From the NCBI GenBank assembly GCA_963978905.1, contig OZ022257.1:10810509-10874508 (forward strand): a stretch of 64,000 bases of DNA, in the 5' to 3' direction. The notes below the pieces were generated by a model. The model was not told the DNA's origin. It ran no database searches and saw only the letters and a program-made list of their open reading frames with translations. The position numbers were made by a program, and so were the translations under genes. Positions 48,741-61,300 of this stretch are shown here, piece after piece; within the stretch, counting starts at the first letter, position 1; each line of letters opens with the position of its first letter. The DNA comes from Trichostrongylus colubriformis. Its lineage: Eukaryota > Nematoda > Chromadorea > Rhabditida > Trichostrongylidae.

Positions 48741-50872
48741 ACGGGAGAGCTGAACCTGAAAAAATAAGGGAGATGAGTTATGGAGAGCTTCACTGTATTA
48801 AACACCAATAGGGGTATGGATCAATGTGAGAATTTCAAAGTCTCACTCCAAGAGGCTGAGGAAAAAGGTTTTACAAAATCGACTACAAAAAGTGCAAAAT
48901 CTCCCGTAAGCCTAGTAGGCAAGCTTTCGACACTGTTTACAGCCCACACATTTAGTGGACCAACACAATCCACTCGTTCTCAAGTACACCTTCCATTTGA
49001 TTCCTTTCAGAAGTACAGAAAAAACCGGCCTGATATTCAATCCTTGGACTATATCTGCGATAACGGCCCCACTTTTGACTGAACAACTACTGTCGCGCGG
49101 CCCCACTTACACTGAGCAACCGCCGTCGCCCCCACCCCACCTTTTTTTGCTTTCTGGGCGATTCTTCTTCCAAGGAAATGGGATATATCCCATTGAGCAG
49201 TTAACGAGCGACTATCTTTGACTTCAAGAACCACAATTACTGGAAACATACAATTATTGTAAGTTATGCCCTTCCCGTCATAATCGATTCACGTTCAGAG
49301 CAATTCTCGGTAGTGTTTTTTTTTGGGAAAAGGCATTCATTTTCAAACGAACGTTGGGTATAAAAAACGCAGATTCTTTTCACTTCCCCTACAAAGCTTT
49401 AAAAACACTCTAAGAATGTGCCTTCCTTTCGTGAAACTATGAGGACCGGAGCGATTCTCCCCCTGCTGATGGTTCCATTTTGAGCCAGTTTCAAACAAAT
49501 GCTTGATTTATCGCTATGACTTTTTCGCCCCAACACTCATCACCAATCCAAGCTAACCAGTTCGTTGGAATTTCTATCCCGTCACATCAAAACTTCGGTC
49601 ACATTTCTCCCTCGGCCGTAAAGTTAATGTGAAATCTGCGAGGCATGGCATACCATGAAAAAGTTTCTGCAAAAAACCAAGCTCATGGCTTCCTGCCTGT
49701 GCAAGTCAGGCTACCGTATTCTACATTCCATCAAGAAGTTCTTTAGGCCTTTTTTAGGCCCGCCAATCTGTCATTCGTTATTATTTCTTGTTGAGATCGT
49801 TTGACAGCCCGTCAGACAGACTGCCCGACGAGGACGTCATAGAGGTTATGGAAAACGTTTTGGAAACGGTCTTTGCAGAACTGCACTGGAATGTGGAAAA
49901 ATAATCCAAAAATAAAAAGAGGGCCAAAAGTTCCCCGGGGAAGACGATAATGAGCTTGCGAGACGAGTTTTTTGATAGGCATTTTACCAGTTTCACTTCA
50001 TTTTACCATTCATTTTTCAGCTTTGTTCCATTCCGAAGCACATATCAAACCAACTGTGTAAATGTGCAAAAGCGATGTGAAGCTTTGAAATTTACTTCAA
50101 AAGAATCAAAATATTCCACGAAAATGTTCCGAGGGAAATCTGAATTCAGTATCCATTTTAAATGCTTAATGCACCAAAGATGGCTATTTCTAATGGAGGC
50201 ACTGTGTAAGACGCAGCGTGAAGCTTTCCTTTGCGCATTCCCACTGGTCTATCGGTTTGTTGGGCGCCTAGCGACGTGACCGTGACCGTGAAAATTTCCC
50301 GGCTGATGCCATTTAACAGAAAATTTCGCTCGAAAGCAGGCCCATCTATGTATTTGGGCCAGAGCTTTACGATTAATCACCTGCCTGCGTAAGAGTTCCA
50401 GCTGAAATTGTAACGTATGTCCAGAATCAGGGGAGTAATTACATCGGCTAGAGGTTCATTTCCGTCCGTCACAGCCTTTGCTCTTTTATTCCCTATCTAC
50501 CCTCCGCGATCCGCCGGGGCTGGGATAAAATGCAATTCAATGCAATCGAAATTACTTTCCTACATTCTGTGGTGGGAGGCAGAAAGTCGTTAATTTAGCA
50601 TATTCCCTGTCCAGTGCAGGTATAATTTGGTTTTCCCACTTTCTTTCTACTTGATACTCTGTTAAATTTTTTGAAAATATCAAAGAAGTTTGTGAGAAGT
50701 GTTTTTATCTGTTTTATTTTTATTTTCTGCTGAATATGAAGATCAAATGTTCGGACACCTCGGGCTATAGAAAAGGCAAAAACCATGAAAACATAAGTTA
50801 CATGAGGATCTACGCTCTTATTACTCGTATGCTGCTTTGTCATTGCAGCAGAATTAGGCTGTGGTCTATTGT
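48741..50872. other. No supported gene
   Basis: A plus frame at 48780-49082 (100 codons, Ser/Thr/Lys-rich) lacks splice or start context that I trust. An imperfect short tandem of GCGGCCCCACTT type lies at 49064-49130. Confidence 0.35.
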
Positions 50873-51480
50873 TGTGAGGTTGGCCGCCTCCGAGTAAATA
50901 ACCTACTCGCACTCTGCCCCCCCCCCCTACTTTCGTGAATTATTCCGGTTGTTGTGGGAACTCTTTCACGCTATGCAAGAGTTCATGCTATGTAGAGTTA
51001 TTTTAAGCTATATTGTTGGATCGAAAATAGCATATATGAAATAAAATTTATAAATATCCTCACGGCATGTCAGGTCTCCTTTTATGGCTGGGTCATGTAT
51101 TTTAATATAAGTAAGTAGTAATGATTATTTGAATGTAGCGTCATTACATTGTTGAAACGAAAATAGCGTAGTGAGGTGGGCCGCTTTGGATAACCTATTC
51201 GCCCCTCGTGAATTATTCCGGTAAGTGTGGGAAGCTCTCTCACCCTATACCAGAGCTGATGCTATGATTGTTTGAAGTCAGCGCGTGAAAGAGTTTGAAA
51301 AGAAAATAGCATATAATAAAATATATGCTTAAAAAATGAGCAAATGAATAATAGATATTATATAATGAATTGTTTGAGTGAAAATAACATATAATAAAAT
51401 AAAATTATCAGATATCGCTTCGTACTATCACACGACTTTTTGAAGGATGAGCTTTACTTCCGGATATAGGTAATAACGAT
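50873..51480. repeat. Imperfect tandem repeat, units near 280-300 bp
   Basis: Unit 1 (about 50873-51150) and unit 2 (about 51171-51480) share GGCCGC, TAACCTA, CGTGAATTATTCCGG, a GTGGGAA block, and GAAAATAGCATAT in the same order. An old duplication in AT-rich intergenic DNA upstream of the ZP gene. Confidence 0.65.
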
Positions 51481-52149
51481 CACTTGAAGTTAGCGTAATA
51501 TCGCAAAGCCCCGCCACCCCTCCTTGTAAGGATGCGTTCTACGTTTAAATTTCATTCACAGCAGCAGCTTGAGGGTGAAGCAGCTACGGCCTACACTTCG
51601 AACTAGGAAGCTTTAAACCGCTCATTTTTTTGTAATTTCGACGCACAGGGTTGACCAGGGACTAGATGTACACACTATGTATTCACTATGTACGTCTCCT
51701 ACGCCACTAACTACCGTCCCACACTGGTAATTCTGGTAATGAAGCCTCACCCACAAACAGTAGTAAGTTTTTCAAATTGGCGAAGCTCAGCAATCTGCTG
51801 TAACACAAATTTCAGGAAAGCTCAGCATTAATTTGACTTTGATCCTTCCTTGACAGATATTTTTTGACTGGGAACTTCTTCAATGACGTTCTGATGGCTC
51901 TGAGATTACCTATATCCCGTGTGTTCATAGATGCACAAGGAGTTTGGAAGCATATTAACCCTTATGTAAAATAAGGAATGGTTGCCTGCCTCCCCTCTGC
52001 AATTGCTGCGTGGAGCTTTATTTCAAAGAAGAACTCGTGGTTTAAGAAGAAGAGATTTTCTTCGGGAAATTAGCCTTTCCTGTATGCCGTACCGCAGCTA
52101 CATACGCTTGCAAATTGTCCCCTTGTACCCATTCAAACGTCTCCTTTCA
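51481..52149. other. Intergenic region upstream of the ZP gene
   Basis: No exon seen. It may hold regulatory sequence for the downstream gene, but I recognise no defined site. Confidence 0.4.
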
Positions 52150-52387
52150 GTCTTTCTGCTGTCACTTGATGTCTCGCGAAGTCCGTGTGTCATGTCGGAC
52201 CCTCGTTACGTCACGCTTCGAAACGAGTCGGTAACTATAAGGCTTTTGCAGTTTGTGTGTGTGTACGAGCGAGGAGGAACCGCCCATTCGTTCAGTCGAG
52301 ACAACGAAGACGAAGCCGCTTGACGACATCAGGCAGTGCGCGGACGTGAGAGCGGCACGGACCGGTGTTCGTGGAAAGAGTGCCAGC
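52150..52387 (+). promoter_or_regulatory. Candidate promoter and 5' UTR of the ZP gene
   Basis: Directly upstream of the first ATG, this is a GC-richer stretch with TTGTGTGTGTGTACGAGCG. An ACTATAAGG sequence near 52234 could serve as a TATA-like element. The frame of the first exon is open upstream to 52253, so the leader might also be coding. A trans-splice (SL) acceptor cannot be excluded. Confidence 0.3.
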
Positions 52388-55300
52388 ATGGAGGAGCAGC
52401 ACATCAGGCGACGGTCGTCTTCTGAACCAGCTGAAAAACCACGAGAAATCGCTGTTCGCCGTGGTTTCCCAACTATGGGATTTCACAAGTTGTTAGCTAC
52501 TGTACTGCTACTGCTACTAATGGCTGAACGAATTTGTGGACAGTTGCTCGACGACGATTCCATGCAGAATTCTGTTGTAGGAGATCCGTATGTGAAGTGA
52601 GTTCTTGGACCTTGAAACCGCTTTTTTCGATAATTTGACTTATTTGGTTTTTTTGGATTTAATTTTACGAGATTTCGTATCTCTTATCTGGTTTCTGCCT
52701 GATTGCTCTCCACCTGTTCATGAAAGCCCCTCCCAATTAAATACCCTCTTCTGCTACTTTAGGGACGTCATTTAGGCGGACTGGCCTTATCTGGAAGGTA
52801 TTTAAGAGCTTCTGTAGCCTGGTCATTCTTCTTCTTTCTTCCCAGTCCTGTTCCGTTCCTTTAATGTGTTGTCTTGCTTACGAGCATCTTTTCATACGCT
52901 TTTCACCTGTTACATGAGGGGTTCAAAAGAAATTGAGCGCTTGATTCAAGTGCCCATCACCGGTGTGATGGAGCCTATTATGTCCATGGAATGCGCAAAC
53001 GCCCTATGCAGCTGTCGGCTATTGCCTGCTTCACTTTCCATTAAATATATCCGATAGCGAAGCTTGGATTCATTTTACAAGTGACTTTCTAAGCAAATTT
53101 TTCCACAAGTGGAAGTACCCAACGGCTCCCTTGGTGAACATGGGCGTTAGGAAATTCAGCAGGAATGAGAATTACACTTTTGTTGCGCTCAAGAAGACCT
53201 TCCAGCTATTCCTAATCTTTTGCAAAATCCTCAAATGTGATATTACAGGAAATTTTGTAGGAAATTGTAATTAGTCATTTCTACGTATGAGAGGTTTGAA
53301 TGTGAGATCTTGATCATGATTCATAGGTTGCCTAATGAACAGGTTTTCCTATGAAAAAAAGCTGCAATGCGCTGGATCAGCCCCCTGAGAGATTCATGGA
53401 ATGTCAGGAAATTTTTTTTTCAATGATTGTTGAAATGTAGATAATAGTGGCACTCAAAAATTCAGCCCGAATCTTTCATTCCCCCCCCCCCACCATATCA
53501 AAGGGCAGGGATCCTACCACTTCAGATCTCCCCCTCCTCCATTGACTTACCCACTACATTCCTAAGATGCCCCACTCAAACACCATTTTACATGGATCAA
53601 GTTAGAGTTGTACTATAGAGAATCCCACTCAAAATTTTTTTTCGAAATCACTTTGGGGGCAGAATTATTGTAAATTTATATTAATATTGCTTTTTCTGAT
53701 TGTTCACGGCTATTTCCACTAATGATAGCCGAAAAGGGACGAGATGCAGTCTCAAAAACTTAATAAATCAATATTGCAGAGGAACCTTTAATCTGGGTGC
53801 AGCCCCTACAAAGCAGTAGCTTCCTCGTATTACGTAACATCTTTGCGATAAGCATGCAGCTCAATGATCAGATAAAAAAATAATTCAGGGAATAAATAAA
53901 CAACCATTGTTTACCATTTATATGTCGAGGAGTTTTTGAGAACATTACAAAATATTTTTCGAAGAAATCTAAATTGTTTTTTTTCAATTTTTTTGAGCTC
54001 TTTAATAAGTCCCATAGTAGATGAACAATCGGGATTGATGCGAGCTGAGATCAAATACGGCCTCTATGCACTTACTCCTCGCTTAGTGCAAGCAGTCGTC
54101 GAAAACGGCTTCAGAAATTTTATCGCTGAAGATTTTCATCGCTTATGCACGACCATTTAGCAAAATGGATGTATCGCGCGTACTCTCGCATTTCAACTCA
54201 AAGCGAGTCTTTCAAGGACGAAATGCCTCTCCACAACAAACATCTCATAAATGTTAAATGCGCCGATGGGGATCCATTAGAGAGGAGTTTTTATGAGCAA
54301 GCATTTCCTTGCAGTATTCTCATGCCACGAAAAATTGAGGAGCAAGAAGACCTTTCGATCAAAACCTTCATGACTAATATTCGGTATAAAGAAGTACCGT
54401 CTTTGGCTTCAGTAAGCGACCGACTCACTTATTATTGATGAAGGACTACCCTCCAAAATTGCATTCAAAAAACTCCAAGTGCTTTGTATTTTCCGTCTAC
54501 TCGGCCAGTGAAACTATTCAAAATTTTGCACACATTTACTATGAAATACAGTAGCGCTCAAAAGTCTTCGGCCAAATGGTTTTTCACTTGGGCTTTTCAC
54601 TTATAACGTTTTTGCGATTGGACCGATCTAAGAGAAATTTCAGTATGTTGTACTTGAGATACTGCATACTAAATATACTATTTTGGCGCTCAACGGTGTA
54701 AGTTACGTGGTTAAATGCAACTTTTTGTTTTTGGAGTCTTCCTTTGCCGTCCCGCTGTGCCGCTGTCATCAAAAGTCGTGGTCTTTCTACAAAATATCGA
54801 TGTTCTCTGAGGCTTGCTCGTTTTGTTTTTGTAGAGAAAGCCGTTTTTCTTGATTAAGCCTTTTTCTTTTTTTCGGTGGTTTTGCAGTAAATTCTTGTAA
54901 AAAACCATGAAAAGAGTCAAGCGGCGCTCAAGTAGAAGGAAATGTTGGCAATAGGTTCAGGCTCCACATATTAAAATTTTGTCAAATTTGATCAAGTAGA
55001 AAAATTTATGACAAAAAGTGTTTGGCCGAAGATTTTTGAGCGCTACTGTATGTGGTGTCGGAAATGCAGGCAGTGCAGTAACAAGTGGGGCCGCTTATAC
55101 TTGCCTAGTTCGGAGATCATATCACAGTAATAACTTGCTCACTCTAACCCCTTTTTTGTCTTGCTGGAGTCGTAACCTAATGCAAAAATTCCCTAGAAGG
55201 AGGGTATCGCTCGCGTGGGCATAGGAATCTCTCCACATATACCAACACAATACCGAGTATATACGTGGCACAACTTCCTTACTTCTATAGTGCCAATCAG

Positions 55301-58300
55301 TTCGGTATTGTTCAGTGTTTGCGATTTAGGCGGAAAGGATAACACGTATCGATTAGAGAATTGATACGTCTGAATCATGCGAGTCTCCAAAATTGCTCAG
55401 TCGATATGTATCGTTTCCCTCCGCTTGTATGGCGCGATTCCAGCGAACGCTTGATCGCAAACTTCAAACAGTGCCTTAGCTTACAATGCAGTGGTAGCAA
55501 ACTTTTAAATACTAGCTTCGAAAGGTGAAGGATACTTAGGCCTTTCATCCCATGCCCTCTCCCGAAGATTATTTTGCTACGTCAGTGATCCCTTGAATTC
55601 TTCACACGTGGAATCTGCTGCCTTTCAAGCACATTTTCCTCGAGACGGGTCTGATTTCTCCATTCGTGTTCACTCGGCCGTATGTGATGCAAATTCCTCA
55701 GCACTAGCGTCGTTCAGCGGAAGATGCCACCCGTTTGTATATTGCGTCACGCGAGGCCAAGCAAGCGCAATGGACGTGCGCGGATACATCAGTCAGCTTG
55801 TTCAAGTATGGGAAATCTGGTTTTCTAAGGTTTCCCGCCAGTGTTGCCACGGATTTTTTGCACAGATTTCCTCCGAAAGCCGATCGTTACCGAAAGCATA
55901 TGAAAGATTTTCGCTCAAAATCCTTTTTAGGAAAGGGGAGGAGATGAGCCCGTACAAGTGTCTGAGATGGGGATATCTATGAGGCGATAGGGTATACGGT
56001 GCATTTGGAAAATCCTCTTTTCATCCACCAGTCCCATGAAATCCATCAGTCGTCTTGGGTATCAATGAGGAAACTTCAGTGTTTCGTTTTTTGGTGGAGG
56101 CAACAGCCCTCTGGTCCGGGTTGCTCCTCTCTGCGAGACGAATTACTCATATGCACGAGTAAGTAAAAAACGTGATAACTAAATAAGTGATACATAACAT
56201 TGTTATCTTTATATTATATTATATTATGTTTATGTTATATTTTATTATTTATATTTATATTATATTTCATTGTTTTTTGTTATTGATATTATATTTTATT
56301 ATTTTTCGGATAATCGTTGAAAGTCGCTTAGACCGCGCTTCAATCGGTAAAAAACGTCTTCTTTGCCCCGGCTATTGTAGCAGTCCATAGGGTATTTCAG
56401 AAATCCATTTTTTGAGTGTTGTTCCACATCGCGAACGGATAGGTGTGGTTCATTTTGCCCGAAGCTCCTGTCTCTACAATACAATAATAAAAGTCGGAGT
56501 CTTGCCTAAGGGTAACATTAATGAAATTTTGCCGCTTTTACGCAGAAGCTGGTGACCTACCTATCTACAGGGGGTGCCAAAAAAAAAGTAATTTTGTCTC
56601 CTCCACTTTCGACCCCATTTAGCCAAACTACAGTAAATTCTATTGAGGTATTCTCGTCCCGAGAATCAAGAGCAGACCTAACTCTATCACTATACTCCGT
56701 GGCAGCCTCCTGTACGAGCAGAAACGGGAGCAAGGAAAGACTGAACAAGATGTATCACCTCAACTGGGCAAAATCCGAAATTTCTTCGCCCTCTTTCACA
56801 ACCTTGCTGACGTCCGTTCAATCTGGGTACCTAGGGGATTCATACCGGATGGCGTTCTTTAACATTGCGTTTTTCCCGGGTTCCCAGCGCCCTTCGTTTC
56901 CGAGAGCCAAAACGTTCCCCTACCACTGAAACCCCTCCGGAGGCGGATTTGAGGCATGGAAATGATACTTTGGATCATAGCAGCCTTGTCCAAGCAGCAG
57001 GGGCTCTGTGACTTCCAAGAACCGAAGGGCCAACCCTCAGGAAGCTCCCCACAAAAGACCTACCACGGAGCTTGGCTCCACTGTTTTTAGCGAATTTTTA
57101 AATGTAGGTACTCCGAAGCCCGACTGCGCCGAATGAAACCTCCATATTTTTATGAACATGAACGTGAGGAGCCACAGCTTGTTCCTGCTTTTAGAGGAAC
57201 ATCTCGGGAATGTTTTGCCCCAATACCTTTATCTCTTTCGTTTCCCTACGTTTTGTAAAATTGGCAGATGTGAGCCGTGGGCAAAATTACTTTTTTTTTT
57301 GGCACCCCCTGTAAATTCGACATTTCATAGGTCGTTGAATTCGACGCATCGAGACAATCTAGCTTTTTTTCTAATTTTTTCCCATTTTATCCATTTTTGA
57401 CGAAGTTACGACGGTGCGACAGTTTGTGCCGTTTAATCCGTCGCTCACCGCCGATTTTTCAAAAAATGTGAGCGGTATTGTACGCCGTGATATCCTTCCT
57501 CCAATTAACGGAGCACTGAAAATCTTCATTCCTCCTGAAAATGGTCCACTTCAGACAGCCATAGATAGCTTTTCGCGTGGGATTCTCGTTCTTCCAACGA
57601 GTTGGTTGGTCTTGAGAACACTTGTGAATGAGAAGCTTGAATAGGGAGCTGATCACCTCCTTTTTTGAGCTTTTCCCTGGACAGAAACTCAAACGAAGTC
57701 CTCACTGAGCCTGGTGGTCGAGTTTCCTTTTCACCATCTCACATGACTGTTTCTGCCTGTCCACCATCTTTCCTAAATGTACGACCAAAACAGAAAACCA
57801 GTTGCATTTGGAGATATAGCACGAGGAAAACTCGTCCGACTGTTATCACAACCACAACAACACGCATAGCTTACACGGGGCTTGATGACGAGCGCTCTAT
57901 GAGTAGCATAGACATGCCCTCCATTTGTGATTCATATGCAAATTAAGCCTGTTCTTTAGCTGTGCTGCCGATGCCATTTATGTGAAATTGAAAACGAATC
58001 GTACATTCGAAGGACATGTTCATCTGAAATTCGTCTCTAACAAAAAGTGTTATCAGGTAATCACCTTTTCAAATGCATCCTACATTTCAATGGCACTGCT
58101 TATGCACGCGTATCTCAAAGGAATCAGCTAGGGCTCAAAGCTCCAGCTTGATATGACTCGTTTCTCGTAAATCGAGTCTGGAAAATTTGGTAGTATGAAA
58201 TCTGTAGACCGGATTACTTTATTTTTTGCATTGAGGCTCCACATAACTGTGTCATATGATTTTTTGAATTTTTTTTCGAGAAGAACCGGTGAAAACAGGA

Positions 58301-61300
58301 TTTTTTGTTGACTGCTGAGTGGATGTGAATTATCATTGGACTTTAATGGATTCCGAATGAAATTACTGCCTGAAAGACACACGCTTCTATGAAATGACTC
58401 CTTTAATGGAATCATCTGGGATGTGCCATGCATCAGACATATACTCCTATGCTTCCTGATATGCCTTTGAAAATCTTTTGATTATAGGTTCTAGTTACAA
58501 ATAACCAAATCGAAGTACTGATCCCGCATGAAGAGTGTGCTGTGATGAGAAAGCGGTGAGTATGAAGCTTGGTTACCTAAGCCTTCTTAAATGAGACCAG
58601 TTTCAGTTTGAAATCTCCTCCGGGTGTGTCTCTCGAGGCCTCGTTAGCGGTCTCATTTCATCCTGAGTTCACTACGGCCGATGATCGCATCTTCCATTTT
58701 CGTTGTTTTCATCAACGAAACTCATCGAAAGACGTGCAGTCAACGGGCAGTCCAACAGAGCCACCACAAGGTGTGTCATCACTTCAGAGGAGCTCTTCTT
58801 ATATCAATTTTGCGCTAAGTATTAAGTTTAAGGTAAAAGGGTATGATTGAAATATCGAGTTTTGTGATCGATTTTCTTATTTATTCGAGCACTCTTCTAT
58901 TTTTCTGGGTCTATACTGTGAAGATATGAAGCGAAATGGAAAACGAAAAATTGGAAAATATCGTAAAGTGTTGGTACATATACGTATCTAGTGAAGACTC
59001 CCTTGAAGGAAAAATAATCTGTTGGCTTTGTTTACTTCGCTCACTCTTAAATTTTCCGTTGCCTTGGTGTAATATGTGAAAAAATGTTAAAAATTACCCA
59101 AAATTGAAACCCGCGAATGGTTCGTTTCGCCCCATATCCTCTTATGAACCACTGACATCACCAGTCCCCGAAGCTCTTCGTGAGGTGGGCTAGAGCAAAA
59201 ACGAGTCATCGTGGATATGAAGTGAAATTACTGTGAGTACTAGACCTGCACCCCTATTCATCCACGTTTTACCGGCGGTTATTCTGCGTACTCTTTGTCT
59301 GGAAGCCTTTAGCTCGGTTCCTTTGAAGATTACCACCAAGCAGAATCAGGAACTCCAATTCTATCATTGTCTAAGCGTTATCGTATCTGTACAGCTTCAG
59401 CGATCCATGTGGAATTCGTTTCCCATACCACCCTGCTTCACAAGTGTTTCCACCGACTGCACTAAGAATTTGGTGTCATGCCTAGCCCACTACCACAACA
59501 AGTCCTATCTTAAGCTACTGTCTCACAGCTACAAAAGGTATTGCTTCTCAAATTTCCGCGAGCTGACCAGAGCAATGGCAATGGAAATGGCCAGAGCAAA
59601 ATGAATGTTTTTAGTCGACTGAAGCGCAGCTCAATCGACTTTTAAAATTTATCCGGGGTATAATAATATTGTTATTATTCATTTAGTTATCATGTATTTA
59701 CCTACTTACTTACTTACTTACAAGTTTCCATGTTTAATGATTTATTTATCAATATTACAAGAAACATATAATCATCTCAATGTAAGAGCACTGATGTCTA
59801 TTCCTAATTCGCCACTCTGACACTCAAATACATATACCACCCGAAGGTCATTGTTGAATCGTATGGGTAGAATTACTCTCAGAGAAATGCTACTATTCGC
59901 GATCCAACCAGTTTTTTCTTTTCTCGAACCTTTAATTGTGGGAGGATTGAAATTTGATGATTCATCTACATGAGACGTCTTCAAAAAAAATGAGGCAGCT
60001 ATTGTTCCGTGGCATTGTGCCCTTCAATTGCTACCTATGCAGCATGGCAATTACTAACGATTTTACCAACAAAAAGAACAGTGAAACAGATTGCGTTCAA
60101 GGGTGTTGCTTGAAAAACGTGTCACGATGGCATTCCTACAATAGTACAGAGCGTTATGCAAACAAAGGCCATGTCGTGATTTATGCATAGCGGAGGTGTT
60201 GCTACGAGGAGACCCGAAAATGAGTTTTCAAAAGCTGCGTGCCAACGAGCGATCACTTAGGCTCTTGAGGACTTTTTCAGGGAGAAATGCTGCAAGGAAT
60301 ACTGCTAAATTTGGAGGATTTTTTGCGATGAAGTGCAAATAAGACAGTATGCTATTACCACTTACAATGAGCGGGGGTAACAATCTGAGCCGTGTCAGAT
60401 GAAGCTCAAATTATCGTCCATCCCTTGCAGCACTAAATACAAACGAAATGTTGCAAAGTTTTCTGAAAGTATTAAGTTCTAAATAGTGAAGGACTATGCG
60501 TGAGTATTTAGTATTGATTTTGTACACTCTTAATCCGAAAACGAAGAAATAATTCAAGAGAATTTCATTTTTTTGGGGCTTTTAGTAAAAATTTTCAGTG
60601 CAAAACACGTGGATGGAACGTGGCTCCAAGATTGCCCACCCAAATGTGATGGGTAGGGAGGGAGCAAAATGAAAAATTAGCCCAAACGTCCATCTTTAGG
60701 AACAGTGGATTGCCATCACAGCGCAGCGCCCTGTAAATGATAGAGTTTTGTACTTTGAAAGGTAGCCGAAATTAGGATAAGTTAAACCCGAGTTCCACAA
60801 GGCATGGGCTTCAACTAGAGCATTTCCAGATGGCAAAAAATAGCCTTTTTAGTGCGACCCCCCCCCCCTCTACATCAAGTACGACCCCTGCTCCTTTTTT
60901 GACCTCTACAATACCAGTAACTGTTGTCGGATTGCATAGTTGCGATGTGTTTTATTGCTATATATCATTTCCTGAGGCTAAAGGATATTTACTGTACATT
61001 TCGTTAGACGGTGAAATACCGCTTAGTTCTCATCTCCTTATTAAAGATTTAGATTTTGGTGCTTATCGCTGAGCTCTGAAGGTATGACCGCCCACACTCC
61101 TATCCGGTCAAATAGGACACCCCCCCCCCCGTTGAGCAATCCTTGACTCTCGGTGTACCCTAGACCCAAGTTCAACTCTTCACACCGCCTTGGACACATG
61201 GAATTGCATTGAGTATGTAGGTTACTCAGCTATGCGAGTGCCACAAGGAATCGCGATCCAAGTTAAACTCGATGGATTTCAAATTTCAACTTTCATCAAC

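Larger units (their letters stand above)
52597..57959 (+). other. First intron of the ZP gene, 5.4 kb
   Basis: Donor GTGAGT, acceptor TTCTTTAG. It contains two MITEs, a C-run at 53479-53489, and several open segments (about 54000-54438 in two frames, 55593-55982, 57414-57644, 57665-57946) that lack acceptor-donor pairs. I read these as intronic or decayed sequence rather than exons, because exon 1 already joins exon 2 in phase to make the conserved ZP start. Confidence 0.65.

Noticed and set aside
55593..55982. 129-codon plus frame in ZP intron 1
   Set aside because: No acceptor-donor pair, and exon 1 joins exon 2 directly in phase to form the conserved ZP start.
56187..56390. AT-rich frame of Ile/Tyr/Phe residues
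   Set aside because: Low-complexity TTATAT repeat, not coding.
59233..59604. 123-codon frame, briefly considered as a decayed Pao/BEL integrase
   Set aside because: One short stretch (TASAIHVEFV, in another frame) resembles the integrase motif, but neighbouring catalytic and zinc-binding motifs are absent.
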